This document shows positions 25,964 through 34,782 of a stretch of 52,220 nt of DNA, piece by piece. Origin of the DNA: JAFDWI01 sp964544305 (GTDB lineage: Bacteria; Actinomycetota; Acidimicrobiia; Acidimicrobiales; Iamiaceae); NCBI GenBank assembly GCA_964544305.1, contig CAZJAZ010000014.1, positions 1 through 52,220 on the forward strand. Direction: 5' to 3'. Both the position numbers and the translations under genes were made by a program. The notes beneath the pieces are model-generated. The model had not been told where the DNA came from, made no database searches, and saw only the letters and a program-made list of their open reading frames with translations. The number at the start of each line of letters is the position of its first letter. Position 1 is the first letter of the stretch.

Positions 25964-26051
25964 CGCTTCAGGCTACCGGTGGACAAAGAAATCGGCCAAG
26001 CAGACGAGACAATGTGAGGAATGCCACACCAAATCCGGCAAACTATCGGCC

Positions 26052-27026
26052 GTGAAACCAATGCGCATCGTGGGCTACTTGGGCCGGGCACTGTTGACCG
26101 CGGGTGTGCTCATTCTCGCATTCGTGGCGTTTCAACTCTGGGGCACGGGCTTGCACGAATCGAAAGCGCAAGATCAACTCTCTTCAAAGTTTGATCAAAT
26201 GCTTGCCGCGGCTTCATCTGTCCCTGCACCTGGCCCAAACGATTCGAAACCGACCGGGCCACCGACGACGCTCGCCCCCGAGGTCGTTGCCGCCCGCAAT
26301 ATTGCGCCCACCATCGGCGAACCAGTTGGTCGCCTAGAGATCCCCAAACTGGACCTCGACAAGATCGTGGTGCAAGGCATCAGCCTCACCCAACTCGATC
26401 GAGCCCCCGGCCATTTTCCACAGACACCATTTCCCGGGCAAGCAGGCAATGCCTCAATCGCGGGCCATCGCACCACCTACGGGGCACCGTTTTTCAATAT
26501 CAACAAGCTCGTACCCGGTGACAAAATCTATTTCACGACGATCCAAGGTCGCTTCACCTACGCGGTGCAATGGGCAAAGATCGTGAAACCAAATGAAATG
26601 TGGGTCCTTGACAACGCCAAAGACCACAAAGCCACGCTGACGTTGTCGGCTTGCCATCCGCGTCTTGACCTTTCCGAGCGCTACATCATTCGCGCGGTGC
26701 TTCAAGGCAAACCGGTGCCCAAGTTCTCGGGCCAAGAAAAAACAATGAAGAAGTTCGCAAAAGAAGCGGGCGACAAAATTGCCGGAGGGATTGAAGCGCC
26801 AAGCAACCCGAATGCATGGAAGCCACTTACATTTTGGGGTATCGTGTGCGCTGCCATTTGGCTCGCCGCTTGGTGGGTCTCACGCCGCTGGCGCACCGCT
26901 GACAAGCGACTCCCCCCTCGTTGGCTTCGAACAATTTTGCCTTATGCCATTGGGCTGCCGCTATTTGCTGGTTCGTTGTTCTTCGCTTTTGAGAACCTTT
27001 CGAAGCTGCTCCCTGCCGGGCTTTGA
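26052..27026 (+). CDS. Sortase, class E-like, membrane-anchored at both ends
   Basis: 324 residues. An N-terminal membrane helix is followed by a Pro-rich linker and the sortase beta-barrel: catalytic His in SIAGHRTTYGAPF, catalytic Cys in TLSACHPR and Arg in SERYIIRA. Two more C-terminal membrane helices follow the domain (LTFWGIVCAAIWLAAWW and a last one near LPYAIGLPLFAGS). Sortases attach secreted proteins to the wall or to pili. No obvious LPxTG-type substrate is seen in the window. Starts at GTG 26052 or ATG 26061 are equally possible. Confidence 0.85.
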   Translation: MKPMRIVGYLGRALLTAGVLILAFVAFQLWGTGLHESKAQDQLSSKFDQMLAAASSVPAPGPNDSKPTGPPTTLAPEVVAARNIAPTIGEPVGRLEIPKLDLDKIVVQGISLTQLDRAPGHFPQTPFPGQAGNASIAGHRTTYGAPFFNINKLVPGDKIYFTTIQGRFTYAVQWAKIVKPNEMWVLDNAKDHKATLTLSACHPRLDLSERYIIRAVLQGKPVPKFSGQEKTMKKFAKEAGDKIAGGIEAPSNPNAWKPLTFWGIVCAAIWLAAWWVSRRWRTADKRLPPRWLRTILPYAIGLPLFAGSLFFAFENLSKLLPAGL

Positions 27027-27033
27027 CGTATCG

Positions 27034-27774
27034 CTAGCGACCCAAGAAGTTCGGCGCACGGCGGTCGCCGAATGCGGCGACTCCTTCTTTGAGATCGTCG
27101 CTCTCCCAGGCTCGTGCGCGTGCCTCAATCGCAGCCGATGTCGGTTCAGTCATTTTCTCAGCCGAACTCAACATGGCCTTGTGCGCGGCAATCGTAAGCG
27201 GCGCAAGGTTGACAAGTTGCTCAGCCCATGCCTGGGCTTCACCAAGTACATCGGCATCACCGTCGACGAGGCGATGAACGAACCCCACTTGAGCGAGCCG
27301 TTGTCCGTCGAACGTTTCGGCACCGGTCAACATGGCCCGAGCAATTGAATGGCCTACTTCGTTTGTGAGGTGGTGCACCGTGTACTGGTCAACGGTGAGG
27401 CCGAGTTTGGCCGCTGGGATACCGAACATCGCGTTCGTGGTTGCAATTCGCAAGTCGCAAACCATCGCGAGCTGGGTGCCCGCGCCAAGCGCTGGCCCGC
27501 GGATCGCACCGATTACCGGTATCGACAGCGCCCGCAGGTCTTCAAGCAAGCCGCGAAGATCAGAAACGAACTCCCCATCTTCAACGGTCGAGATGTCAGC
27601 ACCAGCACAAAAGTTCTTGCCAGCCCCGGTGAGAATCGTGACCTTGGCGTCACTTGACGCAACCGCGGCTACCGCTGCGCGCAGTTCTTTGAGCGCCGCA
27701 TGGTCAAGTGCGTTGCGCCGTTCTTGACGATCAATGATCACGGTGGCGATCAAGTTCGAAGATATTGTTTGCAT
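27034..27774 (-). CDS. Enoyl-CoA hydratase/isomerase family protein
   Basis: A 246-residue crotonase-fold enzyme. The oxyanion-hole segments are AGKNFCAGADIS and RGPALGAGTQLAMVCDLRIAT. The Glu pair used by classical enoyl-CoA hydratases is not obvious: the second position reads FGIPAAKLGLTVD, with Ala-Ala where Glu is common. The reaction could therefore be isomerisation or another crotonase chemistry. The start is placed at the ATG at 27774; a GTG at 27783 is in frame. It is convergent with the sortase gene. Confidence 0.82.
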   Translation of the reverse strand: MQTISSNLIATVIIDRQERRNALDHAALKELRAAVAAVASSDAKVTILTGAGKNFCAGADISTVEDGEFVSDLRGLLEDLRALSIPVIGAIRGPALGAGTQLAMVCDLRIATTNAMFGIPAAKLGLTVDQYTVHHLTNEVGHSIARAMLTGAETFDGQRLAQVGFVHRLVDGDADVLGEAQAWAEQLVNLAPLTIAAHKAMLSSAEKMTEPTSAAIEARARAWESDDLKEGVAAFGDRRAPNFLGR

Positions 27775-27783
27775 GATTGGCAC

Positions 27784-27950
27784 GCTCTACAACGTTAGGC
27801 GATCACGACTGTTGGAACCGCGGTTCGATCGCGGCGCCAATCCAAATGAGGGACTACTTGGCGTCACCCAAGTCTGGCGATACCTAGCTACCAACACCCA
27901 GCCCGGTTTTTTCGAGCATGGGGGCCCAACGAGACGGGGACACAACCGGC
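27784..27950. other. Intergenic region with several short hairpins
   Basis: It contains TTGG-AA-CCGCG with its inverted partner CGCGG-CG-CCAA at 27812-27840, and a second small hairpin (ACTTGG/CCAAGT, about 27858-27875). It is the 5' side of the enoyl-CoA hydratase gene on the minus strand. The first hairpin has a GTTCGAT loop that resembles a tRNA T-arm, but no acceptor, D or anticodon arms match, so no RNA gene is called. Confidence 0.3.
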
Positions 27951-27977
27951 AAATAATGCCTCTCGTTACAAGAGGCA
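27951..27977 (-). terminator. Rho-independent terminator after the ABC-F gene
   Basis: On the minus strand TGCCTCT (from 27977) pairs with AGAGGCA (to 27957) across a 7-base loop, followed by TTATTT. It begins 3 bases after the stop codon of the ABC-F gene, in the right orientation. Confidence 0.65.
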
Positions 27978-27979
27978 AA

Positions 27980-29779
27980 TCAGTCCAATAATTCGGATAC
28001 TTCAAGCCAACGTTCTTCAAGATCACTGATCTGTACGTCGATTCCACGACTTTCATCCGCGAGACTGTTCAGCCCCGCAAAGTCCGTGTGATCGTGGTCG
28101 GCCATACGCTGGTGTAGCGCTTCTGCTTGTACGCGCAACTTGTCGATCTTGCGTTCGATCGCCGCGAGTTCTTTTTGGGCGGCCCGGCGGCCTGATCCGG
28201 TGAGGCCATTTGGCGTCGACGAGCCTGTCGTGTGGATTGGCGTGGTGATCGTTGAGACCACAGAAGTTGTGTTGTGAAGTGCAAGGTATTCGTCTACACC
28301 GCCGGGTAAGTGGCGAAGTTTGCCGTTAACAATTGCGTACTGCTGATCGGTAATTCGCTCCAAGAGATAGCGATCGTGGGACACCACCACCAACGTGCCA
28401 GGCCACGAATCCAAAAGATCTTCGGTCGCCGCCAACATGTCCGCGTCAACATCGTTTGTTGGCTCATCGAGCAGCAACACATTGGGTTCCTCGAGCAACA
28501 CCATGAGGAGTTGGAACCGGCGCTTCTGGCCACCAGACAACTCGGCAACCGTCGCGGCCAAGTACTCCCGACCAAAACCAAGGCGTTCGAGCAATTGCGC
28601 AGGCGTCACATCTTTGCCGTCAATGGTGAATGACGCGTTCGTCCGGGCAAGCACCTCACGCACCCGTTCATTGCCAATGGCAACGAGTTGTGAGAATTGT
28701 TGATCTAAGAACCCGAGACGTACCGACTTGCCTCGTTTTACCCGACCCGACGACGGCACGACGGTCCCAGCAATCAAGCCCAAGAGTGTCGACTTTCCAC
28801 TGCCGTTCACTCCCAATATTCCGGTTCGCTCCCCGGGGGCGAGTTGCCAGTTCACATTCGAAACGACGACCTTGTCGCCATAGCTCACGCGCACGTCTTC
28901 CAGATCCACCACCTGTTTCCCAAGGCGAGCAATCGCCAACCGTTGCAACGAAACGGAATCACGAACTGGAGGCACATCAGCAATGAGAACATTTGCTGCA
29001 TCAATACGGAACTTCGGTTTTGACGTGCGGGCCGGGGCACCCCGACGGAGCCACGCCAACTCTTTGCGCATCAGATTCTGACGTTTCGATTCGGTCGCCG
29101 CAGCGACCCGGTCGCGTTCAACGCGCTGCAAAACATATGCCGCATATCCACCGTCAAAAGGCTCAACCAGACCGTCGTGGACTTCCCAGGTTTCGGTGCA
29201 CACTTCATCGAGAAACCAACGGTCGTGTGTGACAACCAAGAGTCCGCCCGTCCCGGCCGGCCAGCGTGTATTGACATGGTTTGCAAGCCACGCAATGCCT
29301 TCAATATCAAGGTGGTTCGTGGGCTCGTCAAGAGCCAGCACATCCCAATCCTCCACCAAAAGTGCCCCAAGCGCCACCCGTCGGCGCTGCCCCCCACTGA
29401 GTTCCCCAACGACCGCATCCCAAGGTATGTCACCAACAAGCCCGGAAATCACGTCTCGTATACGGGCGTCGCCCGCCCATTCGTGCTCGGCGCGCATCCC
29501 AACGATCGTCGCCGCCACCGACCGGTGCGGGTCAAGGTCGTCGGTTTGGCCAAGCACACCAAAACGCACGCCACCTCGACGCACCACCTGCCCCGCATTC
29601 GGCTCAATCAGCCCAGATACCAAACCAAGAAGCGACGACTTGCCATCACCATTGCGACCCACAATCCCAATCCGGTCGCCTTCTTCTATGCCAACCGAAA
29701 CCGACTCAAACACCACACGAGTCGGATACTCAAGTCGAAGGGCTTGTGCACCCACCAGCGGCACGGCCACGTCGTCCAT
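27980..29779 (-). CDS. ABC-F family ATPase
   Basis: 599 residues from the ATG at 29779 (ORF could extend to 29821). Two ABC domains lie in one chain without membrane segments. Walker A motifs are GRNGDGKSS and GVNGSGKST, signatures are GELSGGQRRR and AELSGGQKRR, and Walker B are VLALDEPTNHLD and VLLLDEPTNDVD. A linker between the domains carries the ABC-F P-site tRNA-interaction motif region, and the C-terminus is a coiled coil (AAQKELAAIERKIDKLR). ABC-F proteins act on ribosomes in translation or antibiotic protection; the Uup-like C-terminal coiled coil suggests a housekeeping member. Confidence 0.9.
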   Translation of the reverse strand: MDDVAVPLVGAQALRLEYPTRVVFESVSVGIEEGDRIGIVGRNGDGKSSLLGLVSGLIEPNAGQVVRRGGVRFGVLGQTDDLDPHRSVAATIVGMRAEHEWAGDARIRDVISGLVGDIPWDAVVGELSGGQRRRVALGALLVEDWDVLALDEPTNHLDIEGIAWLANHVNTRWPAGTGGLLVVTHDRWFLDEVCTETWEVHDGLVEPFDGGYAAYVLQRVERDRVAAATESKRQNLMRKELAWLRRGAPARTSKPKFRIDAANVLIADVPPVRDSVSLQRLAIARLGKQVVDLEDVRVSYGDKVVVSNVNWQLAPGERTGILGVNGSGKSTLLGLIAGTVVPSSGRVKRGKSVRLGFLDQQFSQLVAIGNERVREVLARTNASFTIDGKDVTPAQLLERLGFGREYLAATVAELSGGQKRRFQLLMVLLEEPNVLLLDEPTNDVDADMLAATEDLLDSWPGTLVVVSHDRYLLERITDQQYAIVNGKLRHLPGGVDEYLALHNTTSVVSTITTPIHTTGSSTPNGLTGSGRRAAQKELAAIERKIDKLRVQAEALHQRMADHDHTDFAGLNSLADESRGIDVQISDLEERWLEVSELLD

Positions 29780-29881
29780 CGTATCGTGCCCGAACGTTTC
29801 AAGGGGAATACTGCTCGGCAAACCGCTGGTATCGACCGCCCACTAACATCGCTTCGTTCGTTTCAACGCTCGAGGAGTTTC

Positions 29882-31456
29882 ATGTCTCACGTGCTCGCCA
29901 TCGACCTAGGCACCGGCGGCCCCAAAGTTGCACTCGTCACTCTTGCGGGTGAAATCACCGGTCACGAGTTCGAACCGACCACATTGATCCTTGGTGATGG
30001 GGGCAAAGCGGAACAAGACCCCAATGAATGGTGGGACAAGATCGACATCGCCGCGAAACGTTTGTTAGACCGTGAACTCGTACCGCGCGGTGACATTGAA
30101 GCGGTTTCGGTCACCGCACAATGGTCGGGCACGGTTCCTGTCGACGCGGATGGGAACGCCTTGATGAATGCCATGACCTGGATGGACTCGCGTGGCGCCG
30201 CGGAAATCAAACAAGTCACCGGCGGCATGCTCAAAGTACAGGGTTATGACGTGCGCAGCTTGCGGGCCTGGGTGCAGCGCACCGGTGGGATCCCGAGTCA
30301 CTCCGGCAAAGACCCAACCGCGCACATCCTGTGGATCAAAGCCAACGAACCCGATATTTACCGCGCAACGCACACGTTCCTCGAACCGGCCGACTACCTC
30401 AACCTCCGCCTGTCGGGGCGAGCGGTGTCAAGCCACGACTGCATCACCGCACACTGGGTCACCGACAACCGCGACCGAGACAACATTCGCTATGACGACG
30501 ACCTAATCCGCATTTCGCAACTCGACCGCGCGACCCTGCCAGAACTCGTTCCGTCAGCGTCAGTAATTGGCACCGTCACCGCCGAGATCGCATCCGGCTG
30601 GGGCCTCAATGCGTCAACCAAAGTGGTCACGGCAACCGCCGATGTCCACAGCGCGGTCGTCGGTTCAGGTGCACTCGCTGACTACCACGGCCATCTCTAC
30701 ATCGGCACGTCGTCGTGGCTGAGCTGCCATGTGCCGTGGAAAAAGACCGACCTCATGAACAACCAGGCGGCCATTCCTTCCGCGTTGCCTGGTCGTTACT
30801 TCATTGCCAACGAACACGAAACCGCGGGTGAGTGCATCGACCATCTCATTGACCATGTCTTGTTCGCCGACGACATACTTGGCACCGCTCGACCAGATGA
30901 TCCCTATGGGGCCATCGAAACGCTTGCCGCGTCGGTGCCACCGGGTGCCAACGGCGTGATCTACACCCCATGGCTCAACGGTGAACGCACACCGGTTGAC
31001 GACCACACCATTCGAGGCGGCTGGCACCACGTTTCGCTCTCGAACAACCGCGCCGATCTCGTGCGTGCCGTCTACGAAGGCGTCGCGTACAACAGCCGCT
31101 GGCTGCTCGAAGTCGTAGAGAAGTTCGCGAAACATCGCCTCGACGCACTCAACTTCATTGGCGGTGGGGCTCGAAGCGACCTGTGGTGCCAGATCCACGC
31201 GGACATCTTGCAACGCGACATCAACCAGATGGTTGAGCCCCAGCAGGCAAACGCCCGCGGCGCGGCGTTGCTTGCGTCGGTGGCCCTTGGTCATGTCAAG
31301 GTTGCGGACCTTGGCGCGAACGTCAAAATTGCACGGACCTTTCATCCTGATCCGGCCCACGCGAAGTTCTACGACGACCGCTACGAACTCTTCAAAGCGA
31401 TCTACAAAGCCAACAAGCCAATTCATGCCAAGCTCGACAAGTTGGCAAACGAGTAG
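29882..31456 (+). CDS. FGGY-family carbohydrate kinase
   Basis: A 524-residue kinase of the xylulokinase/glycerol kinase family. It shows the N-terminal phosphate loop AIDLGTGGPKVA, SVTAQWSGTVPVD and WMDSRG, the C-terminal ATP domain GVIYTPWLNGERTP and FIGGGARSDLWCQIHADIL, and QQANARGAALLA. A GAGGAG ribosome site precedes the ATG at 29882. It is the first of four close plus-strand genes ending in mftF (kinase, small membrane protein, SDR, mftF). The neighbouring mycofactocin-type SDR suggests that a polyol is oxidised and then phosphorylated, but the sugar is unknown. Confidence 0.88.
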   Translation: MSHVLAIDLGTGGPKVALVTLAGEITGHEFEPTTLILGDGGKAEQDPNEWWDKIDIAAKRLLDRELVPRGDIEAVSVTAQWSGTVPVDADGNALMNAMTWMDSRGAAEIKQVTGGMLKVQGYDVRSLRAWVQRTGGIPSHSGKDPTAHILWIKANEPDIYRATHTFLEPADYLNLRLSGRAVSSHDCITAHWVTDNRDRDNIRYDDDLIRISQLDRATLPELVPSASVIGTVTAEIASGWGLNASTKVVTATADVHSAVVGSGALADYHGHLYIGTSSWLSCHVPWKKTDLMNNQAAIPSALPGRYFIANEHETAGECIDHLIDHVLFADDILGTARPDDPYGAIETLAASVPPGANGVIYTPWLNGERTPVDDHTIRGGWHHVSLSNNRADLVRAVYEGVAYNSRWLLEVVEKFAKHRLDALNFIGGGARSDLWCQIHADILQRDINQMVEPQQANARGAALLASVALGHVKVADLGANVKIARTFHPDPAHAKFYDDRYELFKAIYKANKPIHAKLDKLANE

Positions 31457-31464
31457 ATCACCTC

Positions 31465-31821
31465 GTGTCCGCAGAACCCGACGACGCGTCCACCAAAGCC
31501 ACCGACGCGACCGGTGTGGCAACACCCGCGTTTGTGCAAGACCCAGACGTCTTGGCTAAACGCGCCCAAATCGCCAAATGGGTGAAATTTGGGAAACGCT
31601 ATGGCTACGCCTTCTTTGGTTACGCGATGATCGCGTTCATCGTCGGTGCCATCGTGGGTTTCACCACCTTGCTCGTTGATTCAATCGTCGTCGCAATCGC
31701 CATAGGGTCAGTGCTACTTATTCCCGCAATCGTGTTCGGTTACGGCATCAAGTCTGCCGAACGTGAAGACCGCGACCTCGCCGCACGTGCCGCGCACGGG
31801 CGACCCCAAACCCGGCCATGA
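31465..31821 (+). CDS. Small membrane protein of unknown function
   Basis: 118 residues from the GTG at 31465, 8 bases after the kinase. A Thr/Asp-rich N-terminal tail is followed by two adjacent membrane helices (GYAFFGYAMIAFIVGAIVGF and IVVAIAIGSVLLIPAIVFGY) and a charged C-terminus. The stop overlaps the SDR start (ATGA). No family name, but small two-helix proteins of this type are frequent beside actinobacterial dehydrogenase genes. Confidence 0.7.
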   Translation: MSAEPDDASTKATDATGVATPAFVQDPDVLAKRAQIAKWVKFGKRYGYAFFGYAMIAFIVGAIVGFTTLLVDSIVVAIAIGSVLLIPAIVFGYGIKSAEREDRDLAARAAHGRPQTRP

Positions 31822-32612
31822 ATCCGGGCATGAATCCGGTAGCCGTTGTCACCGGCGCCGCCCGCGGCATCGGCGCGGCCACCGTACAGGCGCTGGTCGA
31901 ACAGCACTGGAACGTGATCGCCCTTGACGTGTGCGCAGATGACCCGTCGTTGCCGTATCACCTTGGCAGCGAACGCGAACTTGATGCGCTCGTAGCCCTC
32001 GCGCCCGATCAGATTCTGCCGTTCATTGTGGATGTGCGCGACCGTGATGCGCTACGCGACGCCGTACACGCCGGGGTTGCGCGCTTTGGCGGTCTCCACG
32101 GGGCCATCGCTTGCGCCGGAGTAATCGGAGGCGGATCATCGAGCTGGGAAACCAACGAGCGCACCTGGCAATCCCAAATCGACGTAAACCTCACCGGGGT
32201 ATGGAACCTTGCATGTGCCGCAATCCCCGCCATGATTGAAAGCCCTAGCCTACCCCGAAGTTTTGTGGCTGTTTCGTCAGCCGCTGGGGTCAAGGGGCTC
32301 CCCCAGCTTGGTGCGTACAGCGCGGCGAAACACGGGGTCATTGGACTTGTCCAATCGCTTGCCAGTGAGCTCGGGCCGCTCGACATCACCGCGAACGCCG
32401 TCTGCCCAGGTTCAACGAACACGCCGCTACTGCAAGCATCTGCCGCCTTGTACGACCTTGGTTCGGTGGACGAGTTCGCAGCACACCACCACCTTCACCG
32501 GGTCATTGAACCAGCCGAAGTAGCGTCGATGATCGCCTATTTGTGTTCACCTCTGGCTCGGGCGATCACCGGTGCGGTTCTCCCTGTTGATGCAGGCATG
32601 ACCGCCAAATAA
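31818..32612 (+). CDS. Mycofactocin-coupled SDR family oxidoreductase
   Basis: A 264-residue short-chain dehydrogenase. The cofactor loop is VTGAARGIGAATVQAL, and the catalytic residues are Ser153/154, Tyr167 and Lys171 in AVSSAAG and GAYSAAKHG. The insert after the second strand (DVCADDPSLPYHL) and the overall pattern match the SDR subfamily known to occur only with mycofactocin genes, in which the nicotinamide is not freely exchanged and mycofactocin takes the hydride. It lies 2 bases before mftF, which supports this. The substrate is unknown. Confidence 0.87.
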   Translation: MNPGMNPVAVVTGAARGIGAATVQALVEQHWNVIALDVCADDPSLPYHLGSERELDALVALAPDQILPFIVDVRDRDALRDAVHAGVARFGGLHGAIACAGVIGGGSSSWETNERTWQSQIDVNLTGVWNLACAAIPAMIESPSLPRSFVAVSSAAGVKGLPQLGAYSAAKHGVIGLVQSLASELGPLDITANAVCPGSTNTPLLQASAALYDLGSVDEFAAHHHLHRVIEPAEVASMIAYLCSPLARAITGAVLPVDAGMTAK

Positions 32613-32614
32613 CC

Positions 32615-34132
32615 ATGACCGAGTCCGCCGAAGCACCAGCCTGGCCGGGGAAACTTGTCATTGACCCAAGCGCACAGGTTCTTGATGGGGGTCACGTGCT
32701 CATCGGCGGATCGCCACTCAAAGTCCTCCGGTTCCGCGAACCTATTGACCTTGCGTCACTGCAATCTGACGAAATCACCAACAAACTCATCGAGACCGGC
32801 ATCGTTCAACCCCAGCCCCACGACGGCCCATTCGAAGCGCACGACGTCACCGTGGTCATTCCCGTTTCCAACGATGTCAACGCGCTTGCCCAAACGCTGG
32901 CAGCGCTCACCCGATCTGAAAAGCAGCCCGGGGCGATCATCGTGGTCGATGACGGATCGGACCATCCCGACGCAATTGCGGCCACTGTTGCACTAGCTGG
33001 AAATCCAATCATTCGACTCATTCGCCAACAAACAAATGGAGGCCCAGCCACCGCACGCAACGTCGGATTCGCTGAAGTCACCACACCAATCGTTGCGTTT
33101 GTTGATGCAGGGTGTGTACCTGAACCCGCGTGGCTGACCGTATTGTTGCCACATTTTGGTGACCCAAATGTCGCAGCAGTTGCGCCCCGCATTGTCGCTG
33201 ATCCGACACGAGTGGCGGGCAACGACGACGCGCCTTTGAGTTGGGTGCGTCGACAGATTGCCCGTTACGAGACTCGTCGATCGCCACTTGATCTTGGCCC
33301 ACTCCCGGCTCTTGTCGCACCGATGACCCGCGTTTCGTATGTACCAAGTGCGTGTCTCATTGCCCGTACCGATGCGGTTGTTGGCGTAGACGGCTTTGAC
33401 GAAGACTTACGGGTCGGCGAAGACGTTGACCTCGTATGGCTGCTGTGTGATCACCATCGAGTGCGCTACGAGCCTCGCGCCAAGGCCACCCACGATGTGC
33501 GCGTCCGTCCCACACGATTTCTCAGACGACGCTTTGACTACGGCACGTCCGCCGCACCACTTGCAAAGCGACACTCGAGTGCGCTCGCCCCCGTGACGCT
33601 TTCACCGTGGAGCGCGGCTGTTTGGGGGGCACAAGCAACCGGGCACGTCGCAATCGGAACCGGCCTCGCCGCACTCTCGACCGGACTATTAGTCCGCAAA
33701 CTTGGTGGCCTCGAACAGCCCGTTCCCGTTGCGTTGCGGCTCGCTGGACTTGGCAATCTTGCAGCGGGACGGTTACTGGCCGACGCCCTCCGACGCACAT
33801 GGTGGCCGCTCGCGCTCATCGGCGCGCTCTTTGGACCGCGCTCGCTGCGACGAATGATCGCGGGAGCATTCATCCTTGCGCCGCTTTCCCAGTGGCGCAT
33901 GAGCAGTGGTCTTGATCCGGTGACCTGGCTCGTACTTCACGTTGCCGATGACGTCGCGTATGGCGCGGGAGTGTGGGCCGGGTGCGCCACCGAGCACACG
34001 ATTGCCCCGCTCATCCCTGATTTTGGCGCTGGACGCTTCCCCTCTTTCCGAAATTTGACGCGTTATGGCTCCGCAGGAGCCATAACGCGTCAAATTTCGG
34101 AGAGTTCGGAAAGTAGGGAAAACAGAGACTGA
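32615..34132 (+). CDS. mftF: Mycofactocin glycosyltransferase MftF
   Basis: A 505-residue family-2 glycosyltransferase that adds glucose units to the mycofactocin core. The N-terminal segment resembles a peptide-binding domain (VLDGGHVLIGGSPLKVLRF). The GT2 core has IIVVDDGSDHPDA, TNGGPATARNVG, VAFVDAGCVPEPAW and GFDEDLRVGEDVDLVWLL (catalytic region). C-terminal hydrophobic helices follow. The last about 28 codons run through the palindrome at 34047-34101 and overlap mftE by 43 bases, so the natural C-terminus is partly encoded by a terminator-like hairpin. Confidence 0.92.
   Translation: MTESAEAPAWPGKLVIDPSAQVLDGGHVLIGGSPLKVLRFREPIDLASLQSDEITNKLIETGIVQPQPHDGPFEAHDVTVVIPVSNDVNALAQTLAALTRSEKQPGAIIVVDDGSDHPDAIAATVALAGNPIIRLIRQQTNGGPATARNVGFAEVTTPIVAFVDAGCVPEPAWLTVLLPHFGDPNVAAVAPRIVADPTRVAGNDDAPLSWVRRQIARYETRRSPLDLGPLPALVAPMTRVSYVPSACLIARTDAVVGVDGFDEDLRVGEDVDLVWLLCDHHRVRYEPRAKATHDVRVRPTRFLRRRFDYGTSAAPLAKRHSSALAPVTLSPWSAAVWGAQATGHVAIGTGLAALSTGLLVRKLGGLEQPVPVALRLAGLGNLAAGRLLADALRRTWWPLALIGALFGPRSLRRMIAGAFILAPLSQWRMSSGLDPVTWLVLHVADDVAYGAGVWAGCATEHTIAPLIPDFGAGRFPSFRNLTRYGSAGAITRQISESSESRENRD
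34047..34101. repeat. Perfect 26-bp palindrome between converging mftF and mftE
   Basis: The left arm 34047-34072 (TCCGAAATTTGACGCGTTAT and onward) is perfectly inverted at 34076-34101 around a 3-base GCA loop. Pairing continues outward for three more positions with one G-T wobble. It contains the mftE stop codon (34090-34092) and lies inside the 3' end of mftF. It could serve as a bidirectional terminator for both operons. Confidence 0.9.
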
Positions 34133-34782
34133 ACAAGCGAAGCGAGTAGCTCCTCGCCTTCGCGAGCAGACGCATCGGTTGGGTCGCCAAGCACCCCATT
34201 TGGGCTCACCGCTCGCACACCACGGTCTCGCAACTCACCCATCAATTCCTCGATCGGTTCGCTGCGCCCGGGTTGGGCCGATGCGAGGTCAACAACGTCC
34301 GGCGCAATGGCAAGCAGCAGTGACGTTTCGGTTCGTCCCGCATGCGCATCGGCGCCTGGCACATTCCACGACCAGCTCAAAGCGCGGCGTCCCTCGCTTT
34401 GGAGCGTTTGCGTCGCATTCTTCAAAGCCACAGTGTTCCCGCCATGCCCGTTCACAAAGACGACCTTTGCAAATGCGTCTGCGGATCGACCAAGTTCCAC
34501 CAGCACATCAGTCAATACCGGCGTTCCAATCGAAAGCGTCCCGGGGAAATCTCCATGCTCGCCGCTTGCACCAAAGGCAACCGGTGGTGACACAACGACA
34601 CGGTCGGGTATGGCCCGCGCAACACCGAAGACAATTGCCTGTGCAATGCGAGTATCGGTATCAAGCGGCAAATGGGGCCCATGTTGTTCGGTTGACCCCA
34701 CCGGCACCAGCAATGCCAGCCGAGAGGAGCGGTCGCGAAGTGACGTCCAGGCTTGAGAACCAAGAAACTGGTCGACGGTCAC
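34090..34782 (-). CDS. mftE: Mycofactocin peptidase MftE (creatininase family)
   Basis: A 230-residue metal-dependent amidohydrolase of the creatininase family that cuts the modified precursor to release the Val-Tyr-derived core. Metal and catalytic segments are VPVGSTEQHGPHLPLDTDT (Glu32, His34, Asp41/43), NGHGGN and DAHAGRTETS. The GTG start overlaps the stop of the EtfB-like gene by 4 bases, placing it last in the mft minus-strand operon. Its stop lies in the palindrome shared with mftF. Confidence 0.93.
   Translation of the reverse strand: MTVDQFLGSQAWTSLRDRSSRLALLVPVGSTEQHGPHLPLDTDTRIAQAIVFGVARAIPDRVVVSPPVAFGASGEHGDFPGTLSIGTPVLTDVLVELGRSADAFAKVVFVNGHGGNTVALKNATQTLQSEGRRALSWSWNVPGADAHAGRTETSLLLAIAPDVVDLASAQPGRSEPIEELMGELRDRGVRAVSPNGVLGDPTDASAREGEELLASLVQSLFSLLSELSEI

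Noticed and set aside
27812..27840. tRNA T-arm-like hairpin with GTTCGAT loop
   Set aside because: Position 54 of the loop does not fit, and no acceptor, D or anticodon arms can be built around it on either strand.
29177..29881. Long N-terminal extension of the FGGY kinase frame
   Set aside because: The 235 extra codons lie opposite the ABC-F gene and have no similarity; a GAGGAG ribosome site marks the ATG at 29882.
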